This document shows positions 1 to 5,842 of a stretch of 9,621 bases of DNA, in pieces. This DNA comes from CAZQYC01 sp043746555. Lineage in GTDB: Bacteria; Pseudomonadota; Gammaproteobacteria; Steroidobacterales; Steroidobacteraceae. The stretch covers positions 1 through 9,621 of the forward strand of contig JAYTQU010000245.1 of assembly GCA_043746555.1 (NCBI GenBank), given 5' to 3'. The translations under genes and the position numbers were made by a program. Every line of letters starts with the position of its first letter. Position 1 is the first letter of the stretch. The notes beneath the pieces are model-generated. The model worked only from the letters and a program-made list of their open reading frames with translations. It was not told where the DNA came from and ran no database searches.

Positions 1-1230
1 GGCAACGCCGAACGCTTTGCGAATAATGATTGTGCACCAAGGAACCGTCGTTTGATAAAGCGCCGCCAACGCGCGCGCGCCGAGGCGAATGGTGCCGTCC
101 TTTTCCGCTTGTTTGCCAATGCTAAAGCCGGGAATATCGACGAAGTGCACAACGGGTAAGTGAAAAGTTTCCGCCAGACTCACGAATCGTTCGAGCTTTG
201 CAGAACTTGCGGCCGTCCAGATTCCACCCATCACGAATGGATCGCTCGCGACAATCGCAACAGGCCAACCATCTAATCGCGCGAATCCAGTAATGATCGA
301 GCGACCATGTAGCTTGCCGATCTCGAAGAAGCTGTCTTTGTCGAGCACGGCTTCTAAGATCGGACGCATCTTGTAAACATGTCGTCGATCGCGAGGTACC
401 GCATCGATCAGCATTTCCTCGCGACGCGTGGTGTCTCTTTGCGGTCGTGAGCGCGGCGGCAAATCGTAAACGGAGGAAGGAAGGTACGATAAAAATCTTC
501 GTGCATGCAAGAATGCTTCTTGCTCGCTCGACACTTGATCGTCCACCGCGCCGATTTGTGCATGAAGGCGACTGCCGCCAAGTTCCTCTTTGGTGAGCTT
601 CTCGCCGATAGCGGCAACCACCGGCGGACCCGCGACAAACATTTGCGCGATGCCTTCGACCAACACCGAATAGTGAGACGTTACCATGCGCGCTGCGCCG
701 AGACCGGCGACGGGACCAAGACCCAAACTCACGACGGGAACAGTGCTTAAGTTGTCGACCACCCAATTCCAACCGGGATTGGCGGGAATATAAGTGAAGC
801 CGGCGGATTCCAGCGACTTAACCGATCCGCCGCCGCCGGTTCCTTCGACGAGTCGTACGATTGGTAAGCGCAATTCATTCGCCATCTGTTCGGCGGCAAT
901 TTGTTTTTGCGATATCGATGCATCGGACGCGCCGCCACGCACGGTAAAGTCGTCGCCACCGACGACGACAGGTCGTCGATCGATTCGACCGCGACCCATT
1001 ACAAAATTGCCCGGTTGAAATGCGATGAGGTTGCCTTGGTCGTCGTACTTCGCGAAGCCCGCGGTGGCACCTAATTCGTGAAAAGTATTTTCGTCGAGTA
1101 ACGCCGCGATGCGTTCGCGGACGGTGAGACGACCGGCGTCGCGTTGGCGTTGAATCTTCTCCGGCCCGCCCATTTCGCGTGCGAGACGTTCACGCTCGCG
1201 CAGTTCTTCAATTTCTTTTTCCCAGGACAT
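1..1230 (-). CDS. Acyl-CoA carboxylase carboxyltransferase (beta) subunit, C-terminus cut by window edge
   Basis: An open frame of 410 codons runs from ATG (1228-1230) off the left edge. The product matches the biotin-dependent carboxyltransferase family (COG4799; propionyl-, acetyl- and methylcrotonyl-CoA carboxylase beta chains), which moves CO2 from carboxybiotin to an acyl-CoA in the cytoplasm. Visible marks are GGDDFTVRGG (91-100), EGTGGGGSVK (129-138), the glycine-rich GPVAGLGAA (172-180), GPPVV (201-205), ELGGSRLHAQIGAVDD (216-231) in the N-terminal domain, and VDIPGF (364-369) plus IRKAFGVA (403-410) in the C-terminal domain. Family members are about 510-540 residues, so roughly 100 or more residues lie outside. 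The GGGGS motif and the FVMGGIW segment (332-338) point to a divergent branch whose acyl substrate I cannot name. No biotin carboxylase partner is in view. No purine-rich Shine-Dalgarno precedes the ATG; the leader is pyrimidine-rich. The gene probably follows the SDR on one transcript. Confidence 0.93.
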   Translation of the reverse strand, partial: MSWEKEIEELRERERLAREMGGPEKIQRQRDAGRLTVRERIAALLDENTFHELGATAGFAKYDDQGNLIAFQPGNFVMGRGRIDRRPVVVGGDDFTVRGGASDASISQKQIAAEQMANELRLPIVRLVEGTGGGGSVKSLESAGFTYIPANPGWNWVVDNLSTVPVVSLGLGPVAGLGAARMVTSHYSVLVEGIAQMFVAGPPVVAAIGEKLTKEELGGSRLHAQIGAVDDQVSSEQEAFLHARRFLSYLPSSVYDLPPRSRPQRDTTRREEMLIDAVPRDRRHVYKMRPILEAVLDKDSFFEIGKLHGRSIITGFARLDGWPVAIVASDPFVMGGIWTAASSAKLERFVSLAETFHLPVVHFVDIPGFSIGKQAEKDGTIRLGARALAALYQTTVPWCTIIIRKAFGVA

Positions 1231-1249
1231 AGAGGAAGACTTTAGATGT

Positions 1250-1328
1250 TAGGCTGTGGGCGGAAGGTCGGAAAATGAGGTGGCGTAGCAATACAATCTA
1301 CAGTCCACAGTCCACAGTCCACAGCCTA
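1250..1328. repeat. 10-bp inverted repeat enclosing the heptamer array
   Basis: TAGGCTGTGG (1250-1259) and CCACAGCCTA (1319-1328) are exact reverse complements separated by 59 bp. The right arm is the heptamer array itself. It could form a weak stem in the transcript between the SDR and carboxyltransferase genes. No T-run follows, so it is not a standard terminator. Confidence 0.6.
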
Positions 1329-1334
1329 CAGCCT
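1293..1334. repeat. Six tandem degenerate heptamers in the SDR-carboxyltransferase junction
   Basis: Read on the minus strand, six head-to-tail 7-base units follow the SDR stop codon after 2 bases: AGGCTGT twice, GGACTGT three times, AGATTGT once (consensus RGRYTGT). The phase is exact over 42 bp. A lone AGGCTGT in the opposite orientation sits at 1251-1257, and the 10 bp at 1250-1259 are the exact reverse complement of 1319-1328, so the array could fold as a long-loop stem. It is far too short-period to be CRISPR. Function is unknown; it resembles in kind the short tandem heptanucleotide repeats known between cyanobacterial genes. Confidence 0.85.
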
Positions 1335-1336
1335 AG

Positions 1337-2164
1337 TTACTTCGATGCAAAGCGATGCATTTGCGGCAGCATCGTGCGACGTAGCTTTGCCATGCCGCCG
1401 ATCCAGCGATCGTACTCACCGGCCTTCTTGAGTATGTATTGAGCTACTTGAGGGTGCGGCAAGATGAGAAACGATTCCTTTTCCAATCCCTGCATCACCG
1501 CCTCGGCGACTTGTTCGGGTGTGAGCACGCCATCGACCGCGGCCGATTTGCCGGCATCGTTTTCTGAATCGCCGAGCATGGCCGTTCGGACTGCTTGCGG
1601 ACACAGCACAGACACTTTAACGCCATGATCTTTATGTGTGATGGCCAAGTGTTCGGCAAATCCAATCGCCGCGTGTTTGGTCGCCGAGTAAGTGGCCGAA
1701 CCGATCTGATTCAAAAGTCCGGCTGCGGACACAGTGTTCAGAAAGTAGCCTTGCTTGCGCGCAATCATGCCCGGCAATAACGCGCGTGCGGCGTACACAT
1801 GAGCCATGACGTGAATGCGCCAGTTCTTATCCCACACGGCGTCCGGCGCGGACGCGGCGTTTTCAAAATCGGGATCGGAAACGGCGATGCCTGCATTCGA
1901 ACAAAACAAATCGATCGGTCCGGCGGCCTTTTCGGTTTGAGCGACGACGTTGCGAATATCTTCTTCGCGCGCGACATCGCACTTGATTCCCAAAGTCGTG
2001 GTGCTCGAGCCGACCAATTCCTTCGCCGCGGCTTGAACTTTGTCGCCATCCAAATCCGCAACGGTGATGTGCTTGGCACCAGCTTGTTTGAAGCGCCGCG
2101 CCAGCGCCAACCCAATTCCGTTGGCGCCGCCGGTGATAACGATGACTTTGTCGCGGATGTGCAT
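1337..2164 (-). CDS. Short-chain dehydrogenase/reductase (classical SDR)
   Basis: This 275-residue classical SDR is an NAD(P)-dependent alcohol/ketone oxidoreductase, expected to be cytoplasmic. The Rossmann motif TGGANGIG is at 11-18. Asp37 at the end of beta-2 suggests NAD(H) preference. CDV is at 62-64 and SNAG at 89-92. The catalytic set is Ser146, Tyr159 and Lys163 (YSATK). The fourth member of the usual tetrad, the Asn of the VN motif, appears as His118 (WRIHVMAH). The C-terminal tail past about 240 is basic and longer than in minimal SDRs. The substrate cannot be read from the sequence. The gene lies 88 bp downstream of the MFS gene and 106 bp upstream of the carboxyltransferase on the same strand, so an operon-like set is likely. 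The ATG at 2162-2164 fits the family N-terminus, but no Shine-Dalgarno precedes it. Confidence 0.93.
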   Translation of the reverse strand: MHIRDKVIVITGGANGIGLALARRFKQAGAKHITVADLDGDKVQAAAKELVGSSTTTLGIKCDVAREEDIRNVVAQTEKAAGPIDLFCSNAGIAVSDPDFENAASAPDAVWDKNWRIHVMAHVYAARALLPGMIARKQGYFLNTVSAAGLLNQIGSATYSATKHAAIGFAEHLAITHKDHGVKVSVLCPQAVRTAMLGDSENDAGKSAAVDGVLTPEQVAEAVMQGLEKESFLILPHPQVAQYILKKAGEYDRWIGGMAKLRRTMLPQMHRFASK

Positions 2165-2232
2165 AGGAGAGGAAGCAGGTGGAGGTTAGATGGACGGAAT
2201 GAAAGCGCGCGAGACCGATTTGCTGTTCTCCC

Positions 2233-2246
2233 GAGCTAACGCGCTC
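2233..2246. repeat. Imperfect palindrome GAGC-TAACGC-GCTC downstream of the MFS gene
   Basis: A 4-bp stem with a 6-base loop lies 6 bp past the MFS stop codon. It shares the octamer GCTAACGC with a similar element upstream of the same gene (3796-3811). No T-run follows in the direction of MFS transcription, so I do not call it a terminator. Confidence 0.4.
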
Positions 2247-2252
2247 AAGTTT

Positions 2253-3761
2253 CTAGTGCGGCCGCGCCACCAAGTCATTCTTCAAAGTGAGTGACGAAAG
2301 CCAGAAACACAGGGCCGCAGGGATGAACATGAGCACGTTGACGACCATGGACGTGCGCAGACCTTCGCCATAAGCGTGATTGCATACCGTCTGTTGTTCA
2401 ATCGGCAGTTTCGCCAATGCGACTGCATTGCGACACAGATCTTGTGTCAGAACACCCGCGAAACCAGCGTCCCTCAGCTCCATGTTCATGAACATGTCGC
2501 TCAATTTGCCTACGATCCAGGGGCCGATGCCGTTGCCGATGATCGCAATCATGAGCAACATGATGGCGACAGCCGCGGCGCGCGAGTGCTGGCGTACCAC
2601 GCCTTGGCTAATCGTGTACTGCGATCCGAGGTACATGTAGTGACAGAACACTGCGACGAACCACACGCCGCGACCCAATCCATAGATGTCAGCCGTCGGC
2701 CGGTAGTAGGCATACAGATATAGCGGTACCGCAATTATCATTCCGATCGCGGGAACGAGCGCTACGGCGTTATGCACACGGTGCGAGATCCGATCGATAA
2801 TCATGCCGCCGGAATAAGTGCCCGCCGCCGAGACCAGCGCAAGAGGTCCACCGAACGAGATGGCGAACGTACCGGCATCGATGCCGTGAATGCGTTGCAG
2901 CATCGGCGCTTGGAATGCCACCAGCCCGTAACCCACCCAGGCGACCAACGCGGCGCCAAGCGACATTGTCCAAAACGTTGGCTTGCCAAGGAGTTCTCTG
3001 AATGTTTCCAGCATTCCCGTGCGTTCGGGTTTCGGATTTCCGGGTGGATCGGAAAATCCGCGCGGTGGTTCGCGCACCGTTAACAACGCCACCAACGAAA
3101 TGACTACGCCAGGTGCGCCGATAACGACGAATGCAACGCGCCAACCTGCAACCTGCGACCAGTCGGTCATACTGACCATCGAATTCCAGCCCCAGTGCTC
3201 AAAGATTTTTTGCAGGGCCGGACCGTTGAGATTGCGCACGATGGGCCCGCCGAAATAATTCGACAGTGCCGTACCGATAGTGACGCCCATTGCAAACACG
3301 CCGAGTGCCGCTGCACGACTTCTCGGCCGGAAATAGTCGCCGATAATCGAATTGGACGCCGGAGTGCCGCCGGCTTCGCCGATTGCTACGCCAATGCGTG
3401 CGAAGATTAGAAACAGAAACGACGTCGCGAATCCGCAAAGCGCCGCCATCAACGACCAGATGAAAATGCAAAGAGCCAGAATTTTGACCCGATTGTAGCG
3501 ATCTGCCGCCATCGCGATCGGGATGCCCATGGCGGCGTAAAACAGGGCGAACGGCCAGCCATTCAAGAAACCGAATTCGGTGTCCGACAAATGGAACGCG
3601 CCGATGAGCGGCTGTGCAATCACATTGAGTAATGCTCGATCTATGAAATTGAGGGTGTAGACCAGCGTAAGGATAATAAGCACATAGTTTCGGTACGGCG
3701 TTGTGCCAAAACTGGTGCCTCCGGTTCCGACGGAGCGAACGTTTTCAGTTGTACTAGCCAA
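2253..3761 (-). CDS. MFS transporter, Spinster-like family
   Basis: This 502-residue inner-membrane protein has about 12 hydrophobic segments, typical of the major facilitator superfamily. It matches the Spinster branch: TM1 ends with Asp41-Arg42 (NFIDRALL), the cytoplasmic motif A region is AADRYNRVKIL (85-95), and TM4 carries ARIGVAIGEAGGTP (121-134) with Arg122 and Glu129. These acidic and basic TM1/TM4 residues are the ones implicated in proton-coupled lipid transport in bacterial and animal Spns proteins. An unusually long loop (about 172-207) precedes TM6, and another near the C-terminus carries Cys443 and Cys460. The start is TTG (3759-3761), because GGGAG lies 6 nt upstream and no ATG is available near the N-terminus. 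Substrate is unknown; neighbouring SDR and acyl-CoA carboxylase genes suggest a hydrophobic or lipid-like compound, which is inference. Confidence 0.93.
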   Translation of the reverse strand: MASTTENVRSVGTGGTSFGTTPYRNYVLIILTLVYTLNFIDRALLNVIAQPLIGAFHLSDTEFGFLNGWPFALFYAAMGIPIAMAADRYNRVKILALCIFIWSLMAALCGFATSFLFLIFARIGVAIGEAGGTPASNSIIGDYFRPRSRAAALGVFAMGVTIGTALSNYFGGPIVRNLNGPALQKIFEHWGWNSMVSMTDWSQVAGWRVAFVVIGAPGVVISLVALLTVREPPRGFSDPPGNPKPERTGMLETFRELLGKPTFWTMSLGAALVAWVGYGLVAFQAPMLQRIHGIDAGTFAISFGGPLALVSAAGTYSGGMIIDRISHRVHNAVALVPAIGMIIAVPLYLYAYYRPTADIYGLGRGVWFVAVFCHYMYLGSQYTISQGVVRQHSRAAAVAIMLLMIAIIGNGIGPWIVGKLSDMFMNMELRDAGFAGVLTQDLCRNAVALAKLPIEQQTVCNHAYGEGLRTSMVVNVLMFIPAALCFWLSSLTLKNDLVARPH

Positions 3762-3767
3762 GTTGAA

Positions 3768-3772
3768 CTCCC
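3768..3772 (-). promoter_or_regulatory. Ribosome binding site fixing the TTG start of the MFS gene
   Basis: GGGAG on the minus strand lies 6 nt before TTG (3759-3761). With no ATG nearby in frame, this decides the non-standard start. Confidence 0.7.
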
Positions 3773-3795
3773 TAAGTCGGTTCCGGTTATCCCGC

Positions 3796-3811
3796 GAGCG
3801 CTAACGCCCTC
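3796..3811. repeat. Imperfect palindrome in the MFS 5' leader
   Basis: GAGCGCTAACGCCCTC forms a 6-bp stem with one C-C mismatch around TAAC. It lies between the proposed MFS promoter and the MFS start, and shares GCTAACGC (3800-3807) with the element behind the gene at 2233-2246. It could be an RNA hairpin, an operator, or a dispersed intergenic repeat. Confidence 0.4.
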
Positions 3812-3833
3812 GGATCATTTTTTTCAGTCTGGT

Positions 3834-3862
3834 CTTATACTTCGCGCCCGCGCTGGGCACAA
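3834..3862 (-). promoter_or_regulatory. Possible sigma70-type promoter for the MFS gene
   Basis: On the minus strand, TTGTGC (3857-3862) and TATAAG (3834-3839) are separated by 17 bp. The -10 is good and the -35 matches the consensus only at TTG. It would give a 5' leader of about 65 nt holding the hairpin and the GGGAG site. This is based on motif match only. Confidence 0.35.
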
Positions 3863-3925
3863 CAGTCAATCGCCGTTAAGTTGCAAATCCGACGCGAAAT
3901 TTTAGTCAACGAGTGGTTAAAGCAT

Positions 3926-3929
3926 AGGG
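3926..3929 (+). promoter_or_regulatory. Weak ribosome binding site supporting the short ppnP start
   Basis: AGGG lies 8 nt before the ATG at 3938-3940. It favours this ATG over the in-frame TTG at 3881, which would add 19 residues absent from the family. Confidence 0.5.
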
Positions 3930-3937
3930 TTATTGAC

Positions 3938-4225
3938 ATGTTAAAGCACAACACGTATTTCGATGGCAAGGTGCAAAGCCTCGGCTTTGAGCGCAATGGA
4001 CAGAAGGCCACGGTCGGCGTGATTGCGCCAGGCGAATACCACTTTAATACCGGCGCGGCCGAGCGCATGACCGTGACCAGCGGGCAATTGCTCGCCAAAG
4101 TGACGAACGGCGAGTGGGTTACGTATCCGGCGGGCACCTACTTTGAAATCGCTCCGAACAGTGCCTTCGATGTGCAAGCCGTGGGTGGATGCGCTGCGTA
4201 TTTGTGCGAATTTTTAGGCGACTAA
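3938..4225 (+). CDS. ppnP: Pyrimidine/purine nucleoside phosphorylase PpnP (YaiE/DUF1255)
   Basis: This 95-residue single-domain cupin matches E. coli PpnP (94 residues) end to end: MLKHNTYFDGKVQSLGF at the start, then VGVIAPGEYHF, the MTVTSGQL strand, YPAGTYFEI, and a terminal AYLCEFLGD. PpnP proteins catalyse phosphorolysis of a broad set of purine and pyrimidine nucleosides to the base and ribose-1-phosphate in the cytoplasm, for salvage. An in-frame TTG at 3881 would give 114 residues; I prefer the ATG at 3938 because it restores family length and has AGGG 8 nt upstream. The gene is divergent from the MFS gene and appears functionally unrelated to it. Its TAA stop (4223-4225) overlaps the stop codon of the convergent hydrolase-family gene. 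Confidence 0.95.
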   Translation: MLKHNTYFDGKVQSLGFERNGQKATVGVIAPGEYHFNTGAAERMTVTSGQLLAKVTNGEWVTYPAGTYFEIAPNSAFDVQAVGGCAAYLCEFLGD

Positions 4226-4812
4226 CGCAGTTGCGCGCACAAAAACGCCAACGTTCGATCCAATGCTACTCGCGTCGGTTCGCCTTCCGAATCGACTAGT
4301 TCTACGTTGTCAAGGTGTCGTGTTAACACGCTGTGCGGCGGCGGACTACCTTTGGGATTGGCGGATTCATCTTCGAGTTCGATCGACTCGAACGCAGCTC
4401 CGAATTCAGCGCGCAGATGTTCAAAGCGCGCGGCCTTGCACATCGGATCGCCTTTGAACCGCAATCCTAAAATTCGCGCGCCTTGCTTGTCGATTTTTTC
4501 GTGCGCAGCGAGTACTTTGAATTCGCGACTGATGCAAACGCGAGCGATCACACCCATCGCGTAGCCGAAACTCTCCATGCGATTCGGCGTACCAAACAAT
4601 TGCGGCATGAACACGGTAAAGCCCGCGTCGGCAACGCGGCTAGCAAACTTTGCGACTAGTGGCGTAATTCCCGGCACTTCCGCCATCACGATCACCGCCG
4701 GTCCAGCGCCGCGACGATACACATCGCGTGTCTTGTCGAGCGCGCCGAACGACGTTGTGTCGAAGCCGGGGACTTTGGTCATACGTGGGTCATACGCGAA
4801 TTTGCCTATCAC
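4222..4812 (-). CDS. Dienelactone hydrolase family protein with internal deletion removing the nucleophile
   Basis: This is a 196-residue alpha/beta-hydrolase-type protein of the dienelactone hydrolase family, usually about 235-280 residues. The N-terminal half is recognisable: AVIVMAEVPGITPLV (39-53, with Glu45 at the place of the family active-site Glu) and AGFTVFMPQLFG (63-74). The C-terminal half carries ARILGLRFKGDP (112-123, Asp122) and PPPHSVLTRHL (157-167, His160), matching the triad Asp and His. The expected nucleophile elbow (G-x-C/S-x-G-G) and surrounding strands, about 80-90 residues, are absent. The frame passes from ISREFKVLA (94-102) directly to HEKIDKQGARILG (104-116). Hydrolase activity is therefore doubtful. 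GTG (4810-4812) gives the family-like YDPRM lead-in, with stop codons in frame just upstream; ATG at 4780-4782 would give 186 residues. It lies 17 bp after the upstream reductase gene and is probably cotranscribed. Confidence 0.82.
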   Translation of the reverse strand: MIGKFAYDPRMTKVPGFDTTSFGALDKTRDVYRRGAGPAVIVMAEVPGITPLVAKFASRVADAGFTVFMPQLFGTPNRMESFGYAMGVIARVCISREFKVLAAHEKIDKQGARILGLRFKGDPMCKAARFEHLRAEFGAAFESIELEDESANPKGSPPPHSVLTRHLDNVELVDSEGEPTRVALDRTLAFLCAQLR

Positions 4813-4835
4813 TCATCACACTTCACCCATCACTT
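4808..4835. repeat. Four tandem degenerate heptamers at a gene junction
   Basis: Read on the minus strand, four contiguous 7-base units occur: AAGTGAT, GGGTGAA, GTGTGAT, GAGTGAT (core GTGAW). The first unit contains the TGA stop of the reductase gene (4830-4832) and the last provides the GTG start of the hydrolase-family gene (4810-4812). The 10-mer GTGATGAGTG inside it recurs at 8208-8217 in another intergenic region. Confidence 0.7.
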
Positions 4836-5753
4836 CTTTCGCATCTCATGCGCCTGCAAATGAACATACGCTGCGCTCAGTAAAAGCGATTCGATTCCAT
4901 AATCATTCGCACGTCTCAACATGTCGCCGACGATGTGATCGCCTTCGGTTCGGCCACCGGCTTCGAGGTCGCGGCGCATCGATGCTTCAAGCGGCGATCC
5001 TATCTGAGTGAGCAGCGCACGAATCGATTGCAAAAACTTCTCGCGCGGCGGATGCCCCGCGGCTTTCGCGACCGCCGTACAGTCATCGAGCATTCGCGAC
5101 ATTAACTTTGCGCCGTCTTGCGTCGCGGCTATCTCACCGACATTGGCGCGCATCAGGCAGGTCATCGCGGCGAGCGAGGTGAGCATGACGAACTTCTCCC
5201 ACATCTCCATTAAGATGTTGCGGCTCAAGCGCGATTCGAAGTTGCCTTGCTGCAATGCGCGTTCGAGTGCTTCGGCCGCAGCTTCTTGAATTTCGTTGCG
5301 GACGCCGAAGAAAATATTTTGTACCTCGGTGAACTGCTTAATGTCGCCGTTGGCATCGACAGTCGTCGAAACTTGCGCCAAGCCGCCGAGCACGCGCTGC
5401 GCGCCGAACGCCGCATCGAGCGAATCGAGATGCTTCATGCCGTTGAGTAGCGGTAGCACCATCGTCTGCGGGCCGACAAAGGGACGAATTGCATCGATGG
5501 AATTATCCAAGTCGTAGGCCTTGCAACTGACGATTACCGCGTCGAAGGTTTGGTTGGAATGTTCGCCCGAGACTAGAAGCTTGGGCTCATTAACGTGTAG
5601 TTCACCGCGCACGCCATAAATTCGTAGCCCGCGTTCGCGCAACAGCGCTGCGCGCTTTGGCCGCACGAGAAACGTGACGTCCGCATCGCCTTCATGCAAC
5701 CGAGCGCCGAAATAACCGCCGACGCCGCCGGCACCTAACATCAACAGTCGCAT
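4830..5753 (-). CDS. Ketopantoate reductase family protein (PanE/ApbA-like)
   Basis: This 307-residue protein is of the 2-dehydropantoate 2-reductase family, which reduces a 2-oxo acid with NADPH; the PanE members make pantoate for CoA synthesis in the cytoplasm. The N-terminal Rossmann motif is LGAGGVGGYFGARL (6-19). Lys78 (SCKAYD) and Asn104 (LLNGM) match the conserved pair of PanE. The C-terminal helical domain has WEKF with Lys187, and Ser258 and Glu270 (ASMRRDLEAGGRTEGD). The Asn found four residues after the second Lys in E. coli PanE is Leu191 here, so the true substrate may differ from ketopantoate. I chose ATG 5751-5753 because GGAG stands 7 nt upstream and the Rossmann strand begins directly after; an earlier start at 5807 adds 18 unsupported residues. 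It is followed closely by the hydrolase-family gene and is divergent from the SpmA-SpmB gene. Confidence 0.9.
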   Translation of the reverse strand: MRLLMLGAGGVGGYFGARLHEGDADVTFLVRPKRAALLRERGLRIYGVRGELHVNEPKLLVSGEHSNQTFDAVIVSCKAYDLDNSIDAIRPFVGPQTMVLPLLNGMKHLDSLDAAFGAQRVLGGLAQVSTTVDANGDIKQFTEVQNIFFGVRNEIQEAAAEALERALQQGNFESRLSRNILMEMWEKFVMLTSLAAMTCLMRANVGEIAATQDGAKLMSRMLDDCTAVAKAAGHPPREKFLQSIRALLTQIGSPLEASMRRDLEAGGRTEGDHIVGDMLRRANDYGIESLLLSAAYVHLQAHEMRKK

Positions 5754-5758
5754 ATTCG

Positions 5759-5764
5759 CTCTCC
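5759..5764 (-). promoter_or_regulatory. Ribosome binding site fixing the reductase start
   Basis: GGAGAG on the minus strand, with its GGAG core 7 nt before ATG 5751-5753, selects this start over the upstream one at 5807. Confidence 0.7.
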
Positions 5765-5842
5765 GATATTTGTTAATCGTATTGTTGCGCGCTTCGGCGT
5801 GAAACACTAGCGTCGCGCGTCGTTGTTTGTGACACTACGTTC

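Noticed and set aside
122..772. A 216-residue minus-strand open frame rich in Arg and Ser
   Set aside because: It lies inside the carboxyltransferase gene in another frame; the carboxyltransferase frame has family motifs throughout, and this one has low-complexity composition and none.
1293..1334. CRISPR-like repeat array
   Set aside because: The units are 7 bp and contiguous with no spacers; there are no cas genes nearby.
1799..2239. A 146-residue plus-strand open frame opposite the SDR gene
   Set aside because: It is antisense to conserved SDR motifs, with no recognisable domain and no ribosome binding site.
2233..2246. Rho-independent terminator after the MFS gene
   Set aside because: The stem is only 4 bp and no T-run follows in the direction of transcription.
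5754..5807. N-terminal extension of the ketopantoate-reductase-family protein
   Set aside because: The extension precedes the Rossmann strand, while the internal ATG has a well-spaced GGAG site and gives family length.
5754..5842. Sigma70 promoters in the 89-bp gap between the reductase and SpmA-SpmB genes
   Set aside because: The candidates (TACGAT on minus, TTGTTG with CACTAG on plus) match the consensus too poorly to call.
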